The notes below the pieces were generated by a model. It had not been told where the DNA came from. It saw only the letters and a program-made list of their open reading frames with translations, and did not search any database. Positions 19,920 to 29,338 of a stretch of DNA of 45,933 bases are shown piece by piece. Source of the DNA: an uncultured Bacilli bacterium. Lineage in GTDB: Bacteria > Bacillota_I > Bacilli_A > RF39 > UBA660. Where the stretch lies: assembly GCA_947632065.1 (NCBI GenBank), contig CANRNO010000007.1, forward strand, positions 1 to 45,933, written 5' to 3'. The position numbers and the translations under genes are program-made. The stretch's first letter is position 1, and every line of letters begins with the position of its first letter.

Positions 19920-20708
19920 ATGAGCAAAATATTATTTATATATGAAGGAAAGAACAGTGAAAGAAAATTTTGTAAATTGATTATTGATAAATATTTTCCA
20001 ACTAAAAGAAAGCATAAGGAATATGTATCTTTTCGTACAAATATTTATGCTTTATATGATGAATTGAGAAAAGATGATGGTCTTGATATTGTTTCTTTGG
20101 TTACAGAAAAAGCAAAAAAACGTGGAAGTATTGAAGAATATAACAAGTTAAAAAATGGTGGATTTGCTGAAATATATTTGATTTTCGATTTTGATCCACA
20201 AGGGCATCTTGATGAGTATCAAAAAATTAATATTTCAAAGATTAAAAAAATGGTTAAATTTTTTGATAATGAAACTACAATGGGAAAAATTTATTTAAAT
20301 TATCCTATGATTGAGTCTTTTAAACATTTTACTTCCATACCGGATGTTAATTATAATAGTTATGTTGTTCGTTTAGAAGATTGTAAAAAGTATAAAGAAC
20401 ATATTAATGATATTAGTGTAATAACTCATTATGGACTAATAACAGAAGAACAATTAGATAATATTATTTCTCAAAATTTAGATAAATATAGTTATATTTC
20501 TTCTAAAAGTTTAGATACGTATAGTGATTATATAAAAAACTTTTCTCAATATAAACTACTTAATATTCAATTGAAAAAATTGAAGGAATGTAGAGTTATA
20601 TATATTTTTAATACTGCGGTTTTTTGGGGAATAGATTATTTTGGAGAAAAAAATTATAATAAGTATAATATTGTAAAAAATGATAAGGTACTAAAGATGA
20701 ATGTATAG
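19920..20708 (+). CDS. Toprim-like/RloB-AbiLii-DUF4435-like partner protein
   Basis: ILFIYEGKNSERKF (Toprim-type Glu), IYLIFDFDPQ (DxD), YPMIESFKHF; start directly abuts upstream stop. Confidence 0.65.
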   Translation: MSKILFIYEGKNSERKFCKLIIDKYFPTKRKHKEYVSFRTNIYALYDELRKDDGLDIVSLVTEKAKKRGSIEEYNKLKNGGFAEIYLIFDFDPQGHLDEYQKINISKIKKMVKFFDNETTMGKIYLNYPMIESFKHFTSIPDVNYNSYVVRLEDCKKYKEHINDISVITHYGLITEEQLDNIISQNLDKYSYISSKSLDTYSDYIKNFSQYKLLNIQLKKLKECRVIYIFNTAVFWGIDYFGEKNYNKYNIVKNDKVLKMNV

Positions 20709-20728
20709 TTTTATTCATCTTTTTTTTA
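20694..20728 (+). terminator. terminator overlapping 3' end of Toprim-like gene
   Basis: AAGATGAATGTATAGTTTTATTCATCTTTTTTTT. Confidence 0.75.
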
Positions 20729-20746
20729 ATTTATTTAAAAAAAGTA

Positions 20747-20828
20747 TTGACAAAATAGTTTGTTATTAATATAATGTTAATAACAAACAAAAAAGTTTGT
20801 TAAAATTATCAATATTGATATTAACAAA
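20747..20828 (+). promoter_or_regulatory. NAD-salvage operon promoter/operator: TTGACA-N17-TATAAT with perfect 12-bp inverted repeat spanning -10 and further TAACAAA/TTTGTTA half-sites
   Basis: GTTTGTTATTAA-TATAATG-TTAATAACAAAC (20758-20788); TAACAAAC-N6-GTTTGTTA (20781-20802); TATCAATATTGATA (20807-20820). Confidence 0.85.
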
Positions 20829-20853
20829 ATGATAATAAGAAAGGAAGGATATT

Positions 20854-21447
20854 ATGAAAAAAGTAAAAGATTTAAAAGTTTATGAGGGGATGTTAATAGT
20901 TGTTGACATGGTTAATGGTTTTGTAAAGTATGGTGCTTTACATGATGAGGAAATTGGAAAGGTAGTTCCAAGACAAATTGAGATTATTAAAGAAGCTTTG
21001 AATGATGGTGATTTAATTGTATTTGTTAAGGATACTCATGAGATTTCTTCTGTTGAACATAAAAGATTTGGAGGAGCTCTTCATTGTGTTAGAGGTACAG
21101 GAGAAGAAGAGGTTATTGATGAGTTAAAGGAATATGTTGATAAGGATAATACTTTAACTGTTAGAAAGAACTCTACTAGTTTTATGGAAGCACCTAAATT
21201 TAGAGATATTGTCCAAAATGCAGAAAATATTAAAGAAGTAAAAATAGTAGGTTGCTGTACTGATATATGTGACTTTAATGGTGCGATGGGGCTTGCAAAT
21301 TATTATGATGAATGGAATAGAGATGTTGATATTAAAGTTTATGAGGATGCTATCGCAACATTTGGTGAGGATAGTCGTCAAAACTATGTAGAGGCTGCTA
21401 AACTTTTAATGGAGCAACAAGGTATAAAACTTGTTAAGAAAAGATAA
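20854..21447 (+). CDS. pncA: cysteine hydrolase/isochorismatase-family nicotinamidase
   Basis: LIVVDMVNGFVKYG, VKDTHE, VGCCTDICDFNGA; adjacent to pncB and nadD. Confidence 0.85.
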   Translation: MKKVKDLKVYEGMLIVVDMVNGFVKYGALHDEEIGKVVPRQIEIIKEALNDGDLIVFVKDTHEISSVEHKRFGGALHCVRGTGEEEVIDELKEYVDKDNTLTVRKNSTSFMEAPKFRDIVQNAENIKEVKIVGCCTDICDFNGAMGLANYYDEWNRDVDIKVYEDAIATFGEDSRQNYVEAAKLLMEQQGIKLVKKR

Positions 21448-21458
21448 GGAGAATTAAT

Positions 21459-23018
21459 ATGAGAAATATGGATATAAAATATGAGGTTACATTTAAAAAT
21501 GTTGATCCTCTAAAAGATAAAGAGATAAAGATGAAGATTGCTAAAGTTTTAAAAGATGCTATGCAAGAAGAGGTTGATGTTAGGTATGATTCTCATAATA
21601 TGACTATGATGACAGATTTTTATGAGATGACTATGGGAGAGGTTAATAATAAATTTTTAGAATATGAAAATGTAGATTATTATGATGCTTTCTTTAGAGT
21701 TGAGCCTTTAGATGCAGGATATGGTATTGTTGGTGGACTTGATAATCTTATAAAGTATATAAAAGAATTTCATTTTACTGATGAAGATATAGAGTATTTA
21801 TTTAATGTTACAGATTTGAGTGAAGAGTTTTTAAATTATTTAAGACATTTACAATTTACTGGAGATATTTGGGCTATACCTGATGGAACAGTTGTCTTTA
21901 GAAATGAACCCTTTATAACGATTAGAGCACCACGTATTCAATGTAAATTAGTTGAGACTGCAATTTTATCTATATATAATGCAAATATTGCTTATGCTAC
22001 TGCAGCAACTAAAATAACTCATGCAGCAGGTAATGTTCCGGTTATGGCTTTCGGAGCACGTCGTGGATATGGACCCGAAGCATCAGTGGATGCAGATATT
22101 TGTGCAATGATGGCAGGTTGTGTTGGTACATCTAATGTAAAAGCAGCTAAAGATACTTTGACAAAACCGCTTGGTACAATGGCACATTCTGGTGTTATGG
22201 AAGCAGCAGACGAAAAAGAAGCTTTTAGGAAATATGCTAATACTTTTCCAGATAGTACAACACTTTTAGTTGATACTTATGATACTTTAAATGGTACAAA
22301 AACAGCTGTTGATGTATGTAAAAAGGAAAAAGTTGATCTTAAAGGTGTTAGAATTGACAGTGGAGATTTAGCATACTTATCAAAAGAAGTTAAAAAAATA
22401 ATGGAGAAAGATTTTCCTAATGCTAAGGTTTGTCTTTCAAATGGACTTACTGCTGATGTTATAGAATCTTTAAAAATGCAAGGTGCAGTTATGGACTCTT
22501 TAGGAGTTGGAGATAATATTTCTTCTCCAGATAAAAGAGTTGGTGCTGTGTATAAACTTGTCGCAGTAGAAGAGGATAATGGGGTAGTTCCTAAAATAAA
22601 AGTTAGTGGGGATGCTATTAAGACTACTAATCCAGGTTTTAAAAAAGTATATCGTTTTTATGATAAAGATACTGGTTATGCAATAGGAGATGTTATCGCA
22701 TTTGATAGTGAGGTTATACCTAAAGATAAATATACCTTAGTTAATGATAAAGATATTAGTAAGAGAAAGGATATAGATAATTATAATGTTAGATGTCTAC
22801 AAGAGTTAATATTTAAAGATGGGAATCTTGTATATGAGGCACCTTCATTAGATGAGAAAAGAGAATATTTTAAAAAAGAGATAGCTACTATGTATCCAGA
22901 AGTTATGCGCAGTTTAAATCCTCATAAATATATTGTTGATTTAAGTGATGAGGTAAGAGAAGTTAAAAATAATTTAATAGAAGAAGTTAGGGGTAGACAG
23001 TATACCTTAAAAAAATAA
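21459..23018 (+). CDS. pncB: nicotinate phosphoribosyltransferase
   Basis: TDFYEMTMGEV, FGARRGYGPEASVDAD, GTMAHSGVM, LVDTYDT, GVRIDSGDLAYLSKEV. Confidence 0.95.
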   Translation: MRNMDIKYEVTFKNVDPLKDKEIKMKIAKVLKDAMQEEVDVRYDSHNMTMMTDFYEMTMGEVNNKFLEYENVDYYDAFFRVEPLDAGYGIVGGLDNLIKYIKEFHFTDEDIEYLFNVTDLSEEFLNYLRHLQFTGDIWAIPDGTVVFRNEPFITIRAPRIQCKLVETAILSIYNANIAYATAATKITHAAGNVPVMAFGARRGYGPEASVDADICAMMAGCVGTSNVKAAKDTLTKPLGTMAHSGVMEAADEKEAFRKYANTFPDSTTLLVDTYDTLNGTKTAVDVCKKEKVDLKGVRIDSGDLAYLSKEVKKIMEKDFPNAKVCLSNGLTADVIESLKMQGAVMDSLGVGDNISSPDKRVGAVYKLVAVEEDNGVVPKIKVSGDAIKTTNPGFKKVYRFYDKDTGYAIGDVIAFDSEVIPKDKYTLVNDKDISKRKDIDNYNVRCLQELIFKDGNLVYEAPSLDEKREYFKKEIATMYPEVMRSLNPHKYIVDLSDEVREVKNNLIEEVRGRQYTLKK

Positions 23019-23039
23019 AAATTGAAAGGAAGAGAATAA

Positions 23040-23630
23040 ATGAGAAAAATAGTAAAAGAAGAAATAGATTATTATATAAATGAATTTAAATGTTTAAGAA
23101 AGGAATTAGTAGAAAGTTATAAAAATTTTATTAATATTGAAAAGTATAATTGTGAGTTAAAAGGTGGAATTGTTATTCCAAGAGAAAAAATTGTTAAGGG
23201 TAGACGGGATGGTAGTGCTGCTATTATTCTTCCTGTAACAGAAGATGATGAGACTTTACTTGTTGTACAACCTAGAGTATTTACAAGAAGTGGTGTAGGA
23301 GTTGAACTTCCAGCAGGTTATATTGAAAATGGTGAAGATGCAAAAGTGGCTGCTTTAAGAGAGTTACAAGAAGAAACTGGATTTTTAACAGATGATATTA
23401 TTCATCTTGCTGCTTATTATCAAGATCAAGGTTGTAGTGCAGCGTTTAATCATGCTTTTTTAGCTCGTAATTGTAAAAGGGTTGGAGAACAAAATTTAGA
23501 TAAAGATGAATTTATAAAATTCTTACCAGTTAGGGTAGATGAAATGTATGAACTTGCTGATTTAGGTTATATAAATGATGCTAATTCCATAATTACAATA
23601 GAAAAAGCAAAACAATATATAAAGAAATAA
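23040..23630 (+). CDS. Nudix hydrolase (ADP-ribose pyrophosphatase-like)
   Basis: complete Nudix box GYIENGEDAKVAALRELQEETGF. Confidence 0.92.
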   Translation: MRKIVKEEIDYYINEFKCLRKELVESYKNFINIEKYNCELKGGIVIPREKIVKGRRDGSAAIILPVTEDDETLLVVQPRVFTRSGVGVELPAGYIENGEDAKVAALRELQEETGFLTDDIIHLAAYYQDQGCSAAFNHAFLARNCKRVGEQNLDKDEFIKFLPVRVDEMYELADLGYINDANSIITIEKAKQYIKK

Positions 23631-23664
23631 ATAATTGGAGTAAGTTTTCTTACTCCTAATTATT
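23630..23664 (+). other. strong intercistronic stem-loop between Nudix gene and nadD
   Basis: AATAATTGGAGTAAG-TTTT-CTTACTCC(T)AATTATT, no T-tract after it. Confidence 0.7.
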
Positions 23665-23678
23665 TAAGGAGGTATATT

Positions 23679-24251
23679 ATGAGACTAGGTGTATATGTCG
23701 GTAGTTTTAATCCTGTACATAAAGGTCATATAAAAATAATTAATTATTTACTTGATAATAATTATTTAGATAAAGTATTAGTTATTCCTACTGGTTCTTA
23801 TTGGGATAAGAATAATTTAATTGATATAGATGATCGTATTAATATGTTAAAGATGTATGAAAATGATAAAGTTATTATTGATACTGTTCATAATAATTTA
23901 GAATATACTTATTTGATTTTTAGAAAGTTAAAAGAGGAATATAAAAAAGATATCTTATATTTAGTTATGGGTGCTGATAATATTGTAGATTTTAATAAAT
24001 GGAGAGAGTATGAAGAGTTACTTGATTATAATTTTGCTATTGTTAATAGGGGAGATATAGATATAAGAGGTTATCTTAATTGTTTAAATAAAAAGGATGG
24101 CTATGTAATTATAGATGATTTAGATATTGATATATCATCTACTTATGTTAGAGAGTGTTTTAAGAATAAAGATTATAAAGATATAGATAAATATATTGAT
24201 GAGAATGTTTATCTATATATTAAGAAAAATAATTTAGATGGTTTAGTATGA
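23679..24251 (+). CDS. nadD: nicotinate-nucleotide adenylyltransferase
   Basis: GVYVGSFNPVHKGH, VMGADN, ISSTYVRE. Confidence 0.92.
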   Translation: MRLGVYVGSFNPVHKGHIKIINYLLDNNYLDKVLVIPTGSYWDKNNLIDIDDRINMLKMYENDKVIIDTVHNNLEYTYLIFRKLKEEYKKDILYLVMGADNIVDFNKWREYEELLDYNFAIVNRGDIDIRGYLNCLNKKDGYVIIDDLDIDISSTYVRECFKNKDYKDIDKYIDENVYLYIKKNNLDGLV

Positions 24252-24264
24252 GGAGGTATTATAA

Positions 24265-25614
24265 ATGGAAAAGATAAATTTAGAAGAATTATATAATAAA
24301 GGAATTAAGATGCATCATATCACTAATACTGCTTATCCACTTAGACCAACATCTTTTATGAGATATAAGATTAAGGATGAGTTAGAAATTAGTAATCTTT
24401 TGAAAGAGGATTTAGCTAATATTGATGAAATGGCTCTTTATGTTCATGTACCTTTTTGTCAAAGTAGATGCAAGTTTTGTGAGTATGCTGTTGTATCAGG
24501 GGATGATTATAATAAAAAGGAAGAATATGTTAGAGCATTGCTTAAAGAAATTGATATGTATAAGGACGTTATTGGAGATAAAAAGATTTTAGGATTTGAT
24601 TTGGGCGGAGGTACTCCAACTCAACTTGAAACAGATCAAATTAGAAGAATTACAGAAAAATTACATGAAAACTTTAATTTTGTACCTGGTGTAGAGATGA
24701 GTATCGAAACTACTCCGGTAATTGCCGCTCGTGATTATGATAAGATTAAGGCTTTATATGATATGGGATATAGAAGAATTAGTATGGGAATACAAACTGT
24801 TAATCCAATTCTTTTAAAAGCTTTTGGCCGTGAAGGGAATCATAGTATTTATGAGAATGCTTTTAAAAATATTAGAAAAGCGGGCTTTAAAAAAATTAAT
24901 GTTGATTTGATGTATGGATTTTTACATCAGGATTTAGATGATTTTAAGAATACATTAGAATATGCTGTTAAATTAAATCCAGAGTATATTACTTTATATA
25001 GAAATAGATATAAAGGTACTAAAATTGCTAGTGAAGCAGAAGGTGTTAGTTTAGATAAGGTAAATAAACAATATGCTGAAGCTCATAGATTCTTAAATGA
25101 ACAAGGTTTTGTAGCTTTTTTCGGTAAAAATACTTTTAGTAGATTAAAAGATGATTATGGTACAAGTGATTATTTAACAAAACGTGTAATAGAAGGACTT
25201 CCTTATGTTGGTATGGGTCTTGGAGCACAAAGTTTTGGTTATCAGTATCTTGCGTATAATGAAGGAGCTTCTACTAAGACTTTAAAAAGATATTTTGAAA
25301 AAATAAAGAAAGGACAATTTCCTATTCAAGATATTTATCCACTTCCTATTAGTGAGGCTATTGCTAAGATGGTATCAGTTGCATTCTATTTTGCTTTTGT
25401 AGATTTGGATTGTTTCAAGAAAAGATTTGGAGTAGACTTTAAAGAATATTTTAAAGATGAAATAAAGTTTTTACTTGATAGAGATTTAATAGAAATTAAA
25501 GAGAATAAAATGATAGTAACTAAAAAAGGTATGGAGAATGTTGGTGGAGTGATTCCTATGTTTTATTCTAAGGAATCTAAAGATGAACTTATGAAAATGG
25601 ATAAGATGTTTTAG
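24265..25614 (+). CDS. HemN/HemW-like radical SAM protein
   Basis: YVHVPFCQSRCKFCEYA (CxxxCxxC), GGGTPTQL, RISMGIQTVNPILLKAFGR. Confidence 0.88.
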   Translation: MEKINLEELYNKGIKMHHITNTAYPLRPTSFMRYKIKDELEISNLLKEDLANIDEMALYVHVPFCQSRCKFCEYAVVSGDDYNKKEEYVRALLKEIDMYKDVIGDKKILGFDLGGGTPTQLETDQIRRITEKLHENFNFVPGVEMSIETTPVIAARDYDKIKALYDMGYRRISMGIQTVNPILLKAFGREGNHSIYENAFKNIRKAGFKKINVDLMYGFLHQDLDDFKNTLEYAVKLNPEYITLYRNRYKGTKIASEAEGVSLDKVNKQYAEAHRFLNEQGFVAFFGKNTFSRLKDDYGTSDYLTKRVIEGLPYVGMGLGAQSFGYQYLAYNEGASTKTLKRYFEKIKKGQFPIQDIYPLPISEAIAKMVSVAFYFAFVDLDCFKKRFGVDFKEYFKDEIKFLLDRDLIEIKENKMIVTKKGMENVGGVIPMFYSKESKDELMKMDKMF

Positions 25615-25854
25615 ATAATTGTTTATAGTTCTTTTGGTAGTTTTAAATCTGCTAAAGGAATTTTTTTGTAAAAAAATTAAATTTATATGTATTTTTAACA
25701 TTCAGGTTGTCTTTGAAGAGGATTTGTGTGCTTTTCCTGGGAATTGTAAATTTTTTCATGTTGAAATTGGTCTGAATTTTAAAAATTGGTCATTTGCACT
25801 TCCTTTTTTATTTTGATAGAATGCATTTGTCTTTTGAAAAAGGGAGGTGGTTTC

Positions 25855-26826
25855 GTGTCAAAAGATAATAAATATAGTATTCTAGGGAATGGTTTTAGTG
25901 GAGAGGATAAATTTTCAGATAGACTACTTTATAAATCTAATATTTATCCTTTAGTAAAAGATAGTATGTGGAAGTGTATGATGAGTTTTGAAAGGCCACA
26001 ATATGTAAGCTATTTAATATCTAGTTTATTTGATCTAGATTATAATTATGTGTTAGAAAATTTAAAAGAAGTTAATTTTGTACTTCCAAAATATAATGTA
26101 GAAGAAGCTGTGAAAACTGTAGATTTTGTATGTAAAATTGATGATGTAACATATCTAATAGAATTAAATAATCAGCCTAAAGATTATGTGTTTAGACGTA
26201 ATATGGATTATTTATATAAAGTGGCAGGTAGTGATAGAGAATCTGGTAAAAATGAATATACAAAAATAAAAGCAGTAAATATTAATAACTTTAGTTGTGA
26301 AAATCTTTCAAAAGAAGAACAAAATTTATATCATGCTGGAATGAATGGGAATAAATTTATAGAACTAGGAGATGATTTTGAAATAAAATTTATTTTTCTT
26401 CCGTATTTGAAAAAGACGTGGTATACTATAAGTAAATTAAAAAATATTTATGAAAAAGAGAAACTAATAAAGGAATTAAAAGATTGGGAAAAGTTTTTGC
26501 TTGTTACATTGTTAGATGATTCAGAGAATCTTAGAATATTATTGAGAGAAAATACTTTATTTAAAAAATATCGAAAGGAGGCAAAGAAAATGACAAAAGA
26601 TGAGTATCAACATTATATGGATTTGGCGGTAAAAGCAAACGAGAAAATGTATAGGCAAATTGAAAAAGATGCAGAAGTACGCGGAGAAACTCGTGGTAAA
26701 ACTGAAGGTAAGGATGAAGAAAAGATTGCTACTGCAAGAAAAATGAAAGAATGTAATGAATCTATTGATAAGATAAAACTTTATACTGGACTAAGTACAG
26801 AAAAGATAAAAAGTATCTCAATTTAA
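25855..26826 (+). CDS. Rpn-family recombination-promoting nuclease/putative transposase (intact)
   Basis: KDSMWKCMMSFERPQYVSYLISSLF...VDFVCKIDDVTYLIELNNQ, charged C-terminal GETRGKTEGKDEEKIATARKMKE; GTG start 25855 behind GGGAGGTGG. Confidence 0.8.
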   Translation: MSKDNKYSILGNGFSGEDKFSDRLLYKSNIYPLVKDSMWKCMMSFERPQYVSYLISSLFDLDYNYVLENLKEVNFVLPKYNVEEAVKTVDFVCKIDDVTYLIELNNQPKDYVFRRNMDYLYKVAGSDRESGKNEYTKIKAVNINNFSCENLSKEEQNLYHAGMNGNKFIELGDDFEIKFIFLPYLKKTWYTISKLKNIYEKEKLIKELKDWEKFLLVTLLDDSENLRILLRENTLFKKYRKEAKKMTKDEYQHYMDLAVKANEKMYRQIEKDAEVRGETRGKTEGKDEEKIATARKMKECNESIDKIKLYTGLSTEKIKSISI

Positions 26827-26849
26827 AAAAGACTGTTAGAATTAATTTT

Positions 26850-27683
26850 CTATAGCCTTTTTTTAGATATATATTTTTTGATTAAATCATTAAAACCATA
26901 ATATATTTCTTTATCATAAGTTATTATTAATTGACTATCAGTTGGTTCACTAGATTTTTTTACACTTAAATCTCTTAAAATAATATCTATTTCTTTAACT
27001 TTATGTGGTACTTTTACAATGATACCATTATTTGTTTCTATTTTCTTACCAAATTTAAGAAGTTTGTCTTCATCAATTTTGTTTTTTCTTGTAAAACAAT
27101 TACTTTTAGCTATTTTTTCATTGTTGCATCCTTCTGTCCATTCATTTGTTGTTCGAAGAGTACTGAAGTCTAAGATTATAGAAGGATCTAATTTATTTCT
27201 TAGTTCTTTTATTTTGTCTATATTGTCATAATGATTTTTATAAACTAATCCATGTACTCTTAATTGACATTCTATATTATCATTTAATTTATTTATTTCT
27301 TCTGCAGAAAGAGAATTCAAAGATAGAGATATATAGTTTATATATTTCGAACATTTAGCAAGCATATCCATATCATAACCATTTGTTGCGATATTTATTT
27401 GATATCCATTTTCATATAGTATTTTACAAATAGATACCAGATCTTTATTTAAAGTAGGTTCTCCTCCAGATATCCCTACATGAGTTATGTTTTTTTCTTT
27501 TAATACTTTTAAAACGAATTCTTTTAGAGTTTTAAGATCTAAGAATTTTTTATCTACATTTAACATGTATGATGCTATACAAAAAGGACAGTTATAATTA
27601 CATGTATCTGTTACTAAAAGATCTGCTATTTGTTCATTTTTTAAATTATAATTAATAGTATATTTCTTCTTAGAAGTTTTCAT
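26850..27683 (-). CDS. radical SAM protein of unknown function
   Basis: LLVTDTCNYNCPFCIASY (CxxxCxxC), HVGISGGEPTLNKDL. Confidence 0.9.
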   Translation of the reverse strand: MKTSKKKYTINYNLKNEQIADLLVTDTCNYNCPFCIASYMLNVDKKFLDLKTLKEFVLKVLKEKNITHVGISGGEPTLNKDLVSICKILYENGYQINIATNGYDMDMLAKCSKYINYISLSLNSLSAEEINKLNDNIECQLRVHGLVYKNHYDNIDKIKELRNKLDPSIILDFSTLRTTNEWTEGCNNEKIAKSNCFTRKNKIDEDKLLKFGKKIETNNGIIVKVPHKVKEIDIILRDLSVKKSSEPTDSQLIITYDKEIYYGFNDLIKKYISKKRL

Positions 27684-28269
27684 CGATATACTCCTTTAAT
27701 ATTTTTCTATATTTTTTATCTAATTCAAAATCTGCATAAATATCTCTAATCTTTGGTAAATCTAATGTCTTTGGAAATAGTTTTTTTGCTTTTTCTGTAG
27801 GGTTAATAATAAGAACTCTTTCTCTTTTTACTCTTAATTTATCCAGAAGTAAAGCGGCGTTTTCTATGTTGTCTTCTTGTAATTTTAGAGGGTATAAGAA
27901 AACGTAGAAAATCTCTTCATTATCAATACTATCAAGAAAATTTTGTGATAATTTTAAAATTTTATCATAAGTTTTTTCATCTCCTAAATCTTCATGGAAA
28001 TAAGCAGCATATCTAATTTTAGCATGTCTATTATAGAATGGCCCCATTGTAGGATCATCTTCATCATATTGATTATACCAACCATAAAAGTCAACATTAT
28101 GATTTAGTAGATTTTGATGAAATGAACCGGTAAATAAATCCATTATAGTTTCACCATGTGGACCTAAATCTAATATAAAATCTACTGGTCCTTCTTCATT
28201 TGCACCTATTTCTTTCATTAATTTTGTGATGTAGCATCTGCTACCTAAAGTTATAAATTTTGCATTCAT
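27670..28269 (-). CDS. DUF1796-like (putative papain-like cysteine peptidase family) protein
   Basis: FITLGSRCYITKLMKEIG...GPVDFI; overlaps the radical SAM gene by 14 nt. Confidence 0.6.
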   Translation of the reverse strand: MNAKFITLGSRCYITKLMKEIGANEEGPVDFILDLGPHGETIMDLFTGSFHQNLLNHNVDFYGWYNQYDEDDPTMGPFYNRHAKIRYAAYFHEDLGDEKTYDKILKLSQNFLDSIDNEEIFYVFLYPLKLQEDNIENAALLLDKLRVKRERVLIINPTEKAKKLFPKTLDLPKIRDIYADFELDKKYRKILKEYIDENF

Positions 28270-28323
28270 ACTAATACCTCCTAATTTCTTTTTAATATTT
28301 TGTTAATATCATAAAGTCTAATT

Positions 28324-28380
28324 ATAACAAGTTTTAAAACTTGTTATTAACATTATATTAAAAACAATTGATTTTGTCAA
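28324..28380 (-). promoter_or_regulatory. promoter/operator of DUF1796/radical SAM operon: TTGACA-N17-TATAAT-GTTAATAACAAG and perfect 24-nt palindrome
   Basis: minus TTGACA = 28375-28380, TATAAT = 28352-28357; ATAACAAGTTTTAAAACTTGTTAT 28324-28347. Confidence 0.85.
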
Positions 28381-28449
28381 TAATTTTTTAAAGTTAATGA
28401 CATTTTTATTAGTTTTTGATATAATTATTATGTTAAGAAGAGGTGAAGT

Positions 28450-29274
28450 ATGAAGGAATATAAAAATGAAAAAGAGTTTTTAGAAGATTATGATGTTAAT
28501 GAGTTTGAAAGACTTAGTATGACTTCTGATATATTACTTCTTAGTGTTTCGGATATAAAAATAAGTAATTATAGAAAGACTAGTAAGAAGATGATGAGTG
28601 TTTTACTTGTTAAAAGAAGAGATTTTCCTTATAAAGGTAAATGGTGTTTACCAGGAGGTTTTTTAGATCCTTTAAGTGAGACTTTAGAAGAGTGCGCTAA
28701 GAGAGTTTTAAAAAGAGAGACCAATTTATCTAATATATATTTAGAACAATTATTTACTTTTGATGATGTAAAAAGAGATCCTAGAACTCGTGTTGTATCT
28801 ACTTCTTATGTTGCTTTAGTTGATAAAAATAGACTTACTGATATAAGTAGTGATGCTAGTTGGTTTGATATTACTTTAATCGAAGAAAAAGATGATGATG
28901 TTTTTATTACTCTTGATAATGGAGTTGATACTATATCTTTTACAATTCATAAAACTTTAAGAAAAATGAGTACAGATAGATATGATTTTAGTATTGTAGA
29001 TAATAAAGATTTAGCTTTTGATCATGCTAAAGTTATTCTAGCTGGACTTGAGAGAATTCGTAATAAAATAAATTATACTGATATAGTATTTAATATGATG
29101 CCTAAGTATTTTACTTTAGGAGAGTTACAACAAGTATATGAAGTTATTCTTGGTAAGAAACTTTTAGATCCTGCTTTTAGAAGAATAATTGCTCATAAGG
29201 TAGAACAGACAGATAAGATGCAAACAGGAGGAGGACATAGACCTTCAAGACTTTTTAAATATAAAAAGAACTAA
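28450..29274 (+). CDS. nrtR: NrtR-family transcriptional regulator (degenerate Nudix domain + winged HTH)
   Basis: VKRRDFPYKGKWCLPGGFLDPLSETLEECAKRVLKRETNL, C-terminal FTLGELQQVYEVILGKKLLDPAFRRII...GGGHRPSRLFKYKK. Confidence 0.88.
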   Translation: MKEYKNEKEFLEDYDVNEFERLSMTSDILLLSVSDIKISNYRKTSKKMMSVLLVKRRDFPYKGKWCLPGGFLDPLSETLEECAKRVLKRETNLSNIYLEQLFTFDDVKRDPRTRVVSTSYVALVDKNRLTDISSDASWFDITLIEEKDDDVFITLDNGVDTISFTIHKTLRKMSTDRYDFSIVDNKDLAFDHAKVILAGLERIRNKINYTDIVFNMMPKYFTLGELQQVYEVILGKKLLDPAFRRIIAHKVEQTDKMQTGGGHRPSRLFKYKKN

Positions 29275-29338
29275 GGTCTTTTTTTCTTGATAAAATAAGG
29301 ATGTTATGATATAATTAGAACAATTTAAGGGGGATATT

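Noticed and set aside
20747-20853. NAD-type riboswitch in the pncA leader
   Set aside because: Inverted repeats match a protein operator better; I see no recognisable riboswitch core.
25619-25816. 65-aa ORF
   Set aside because: No RBS, no recognisable motif; probably non-coding intergenic sequence before the Rpn gene.
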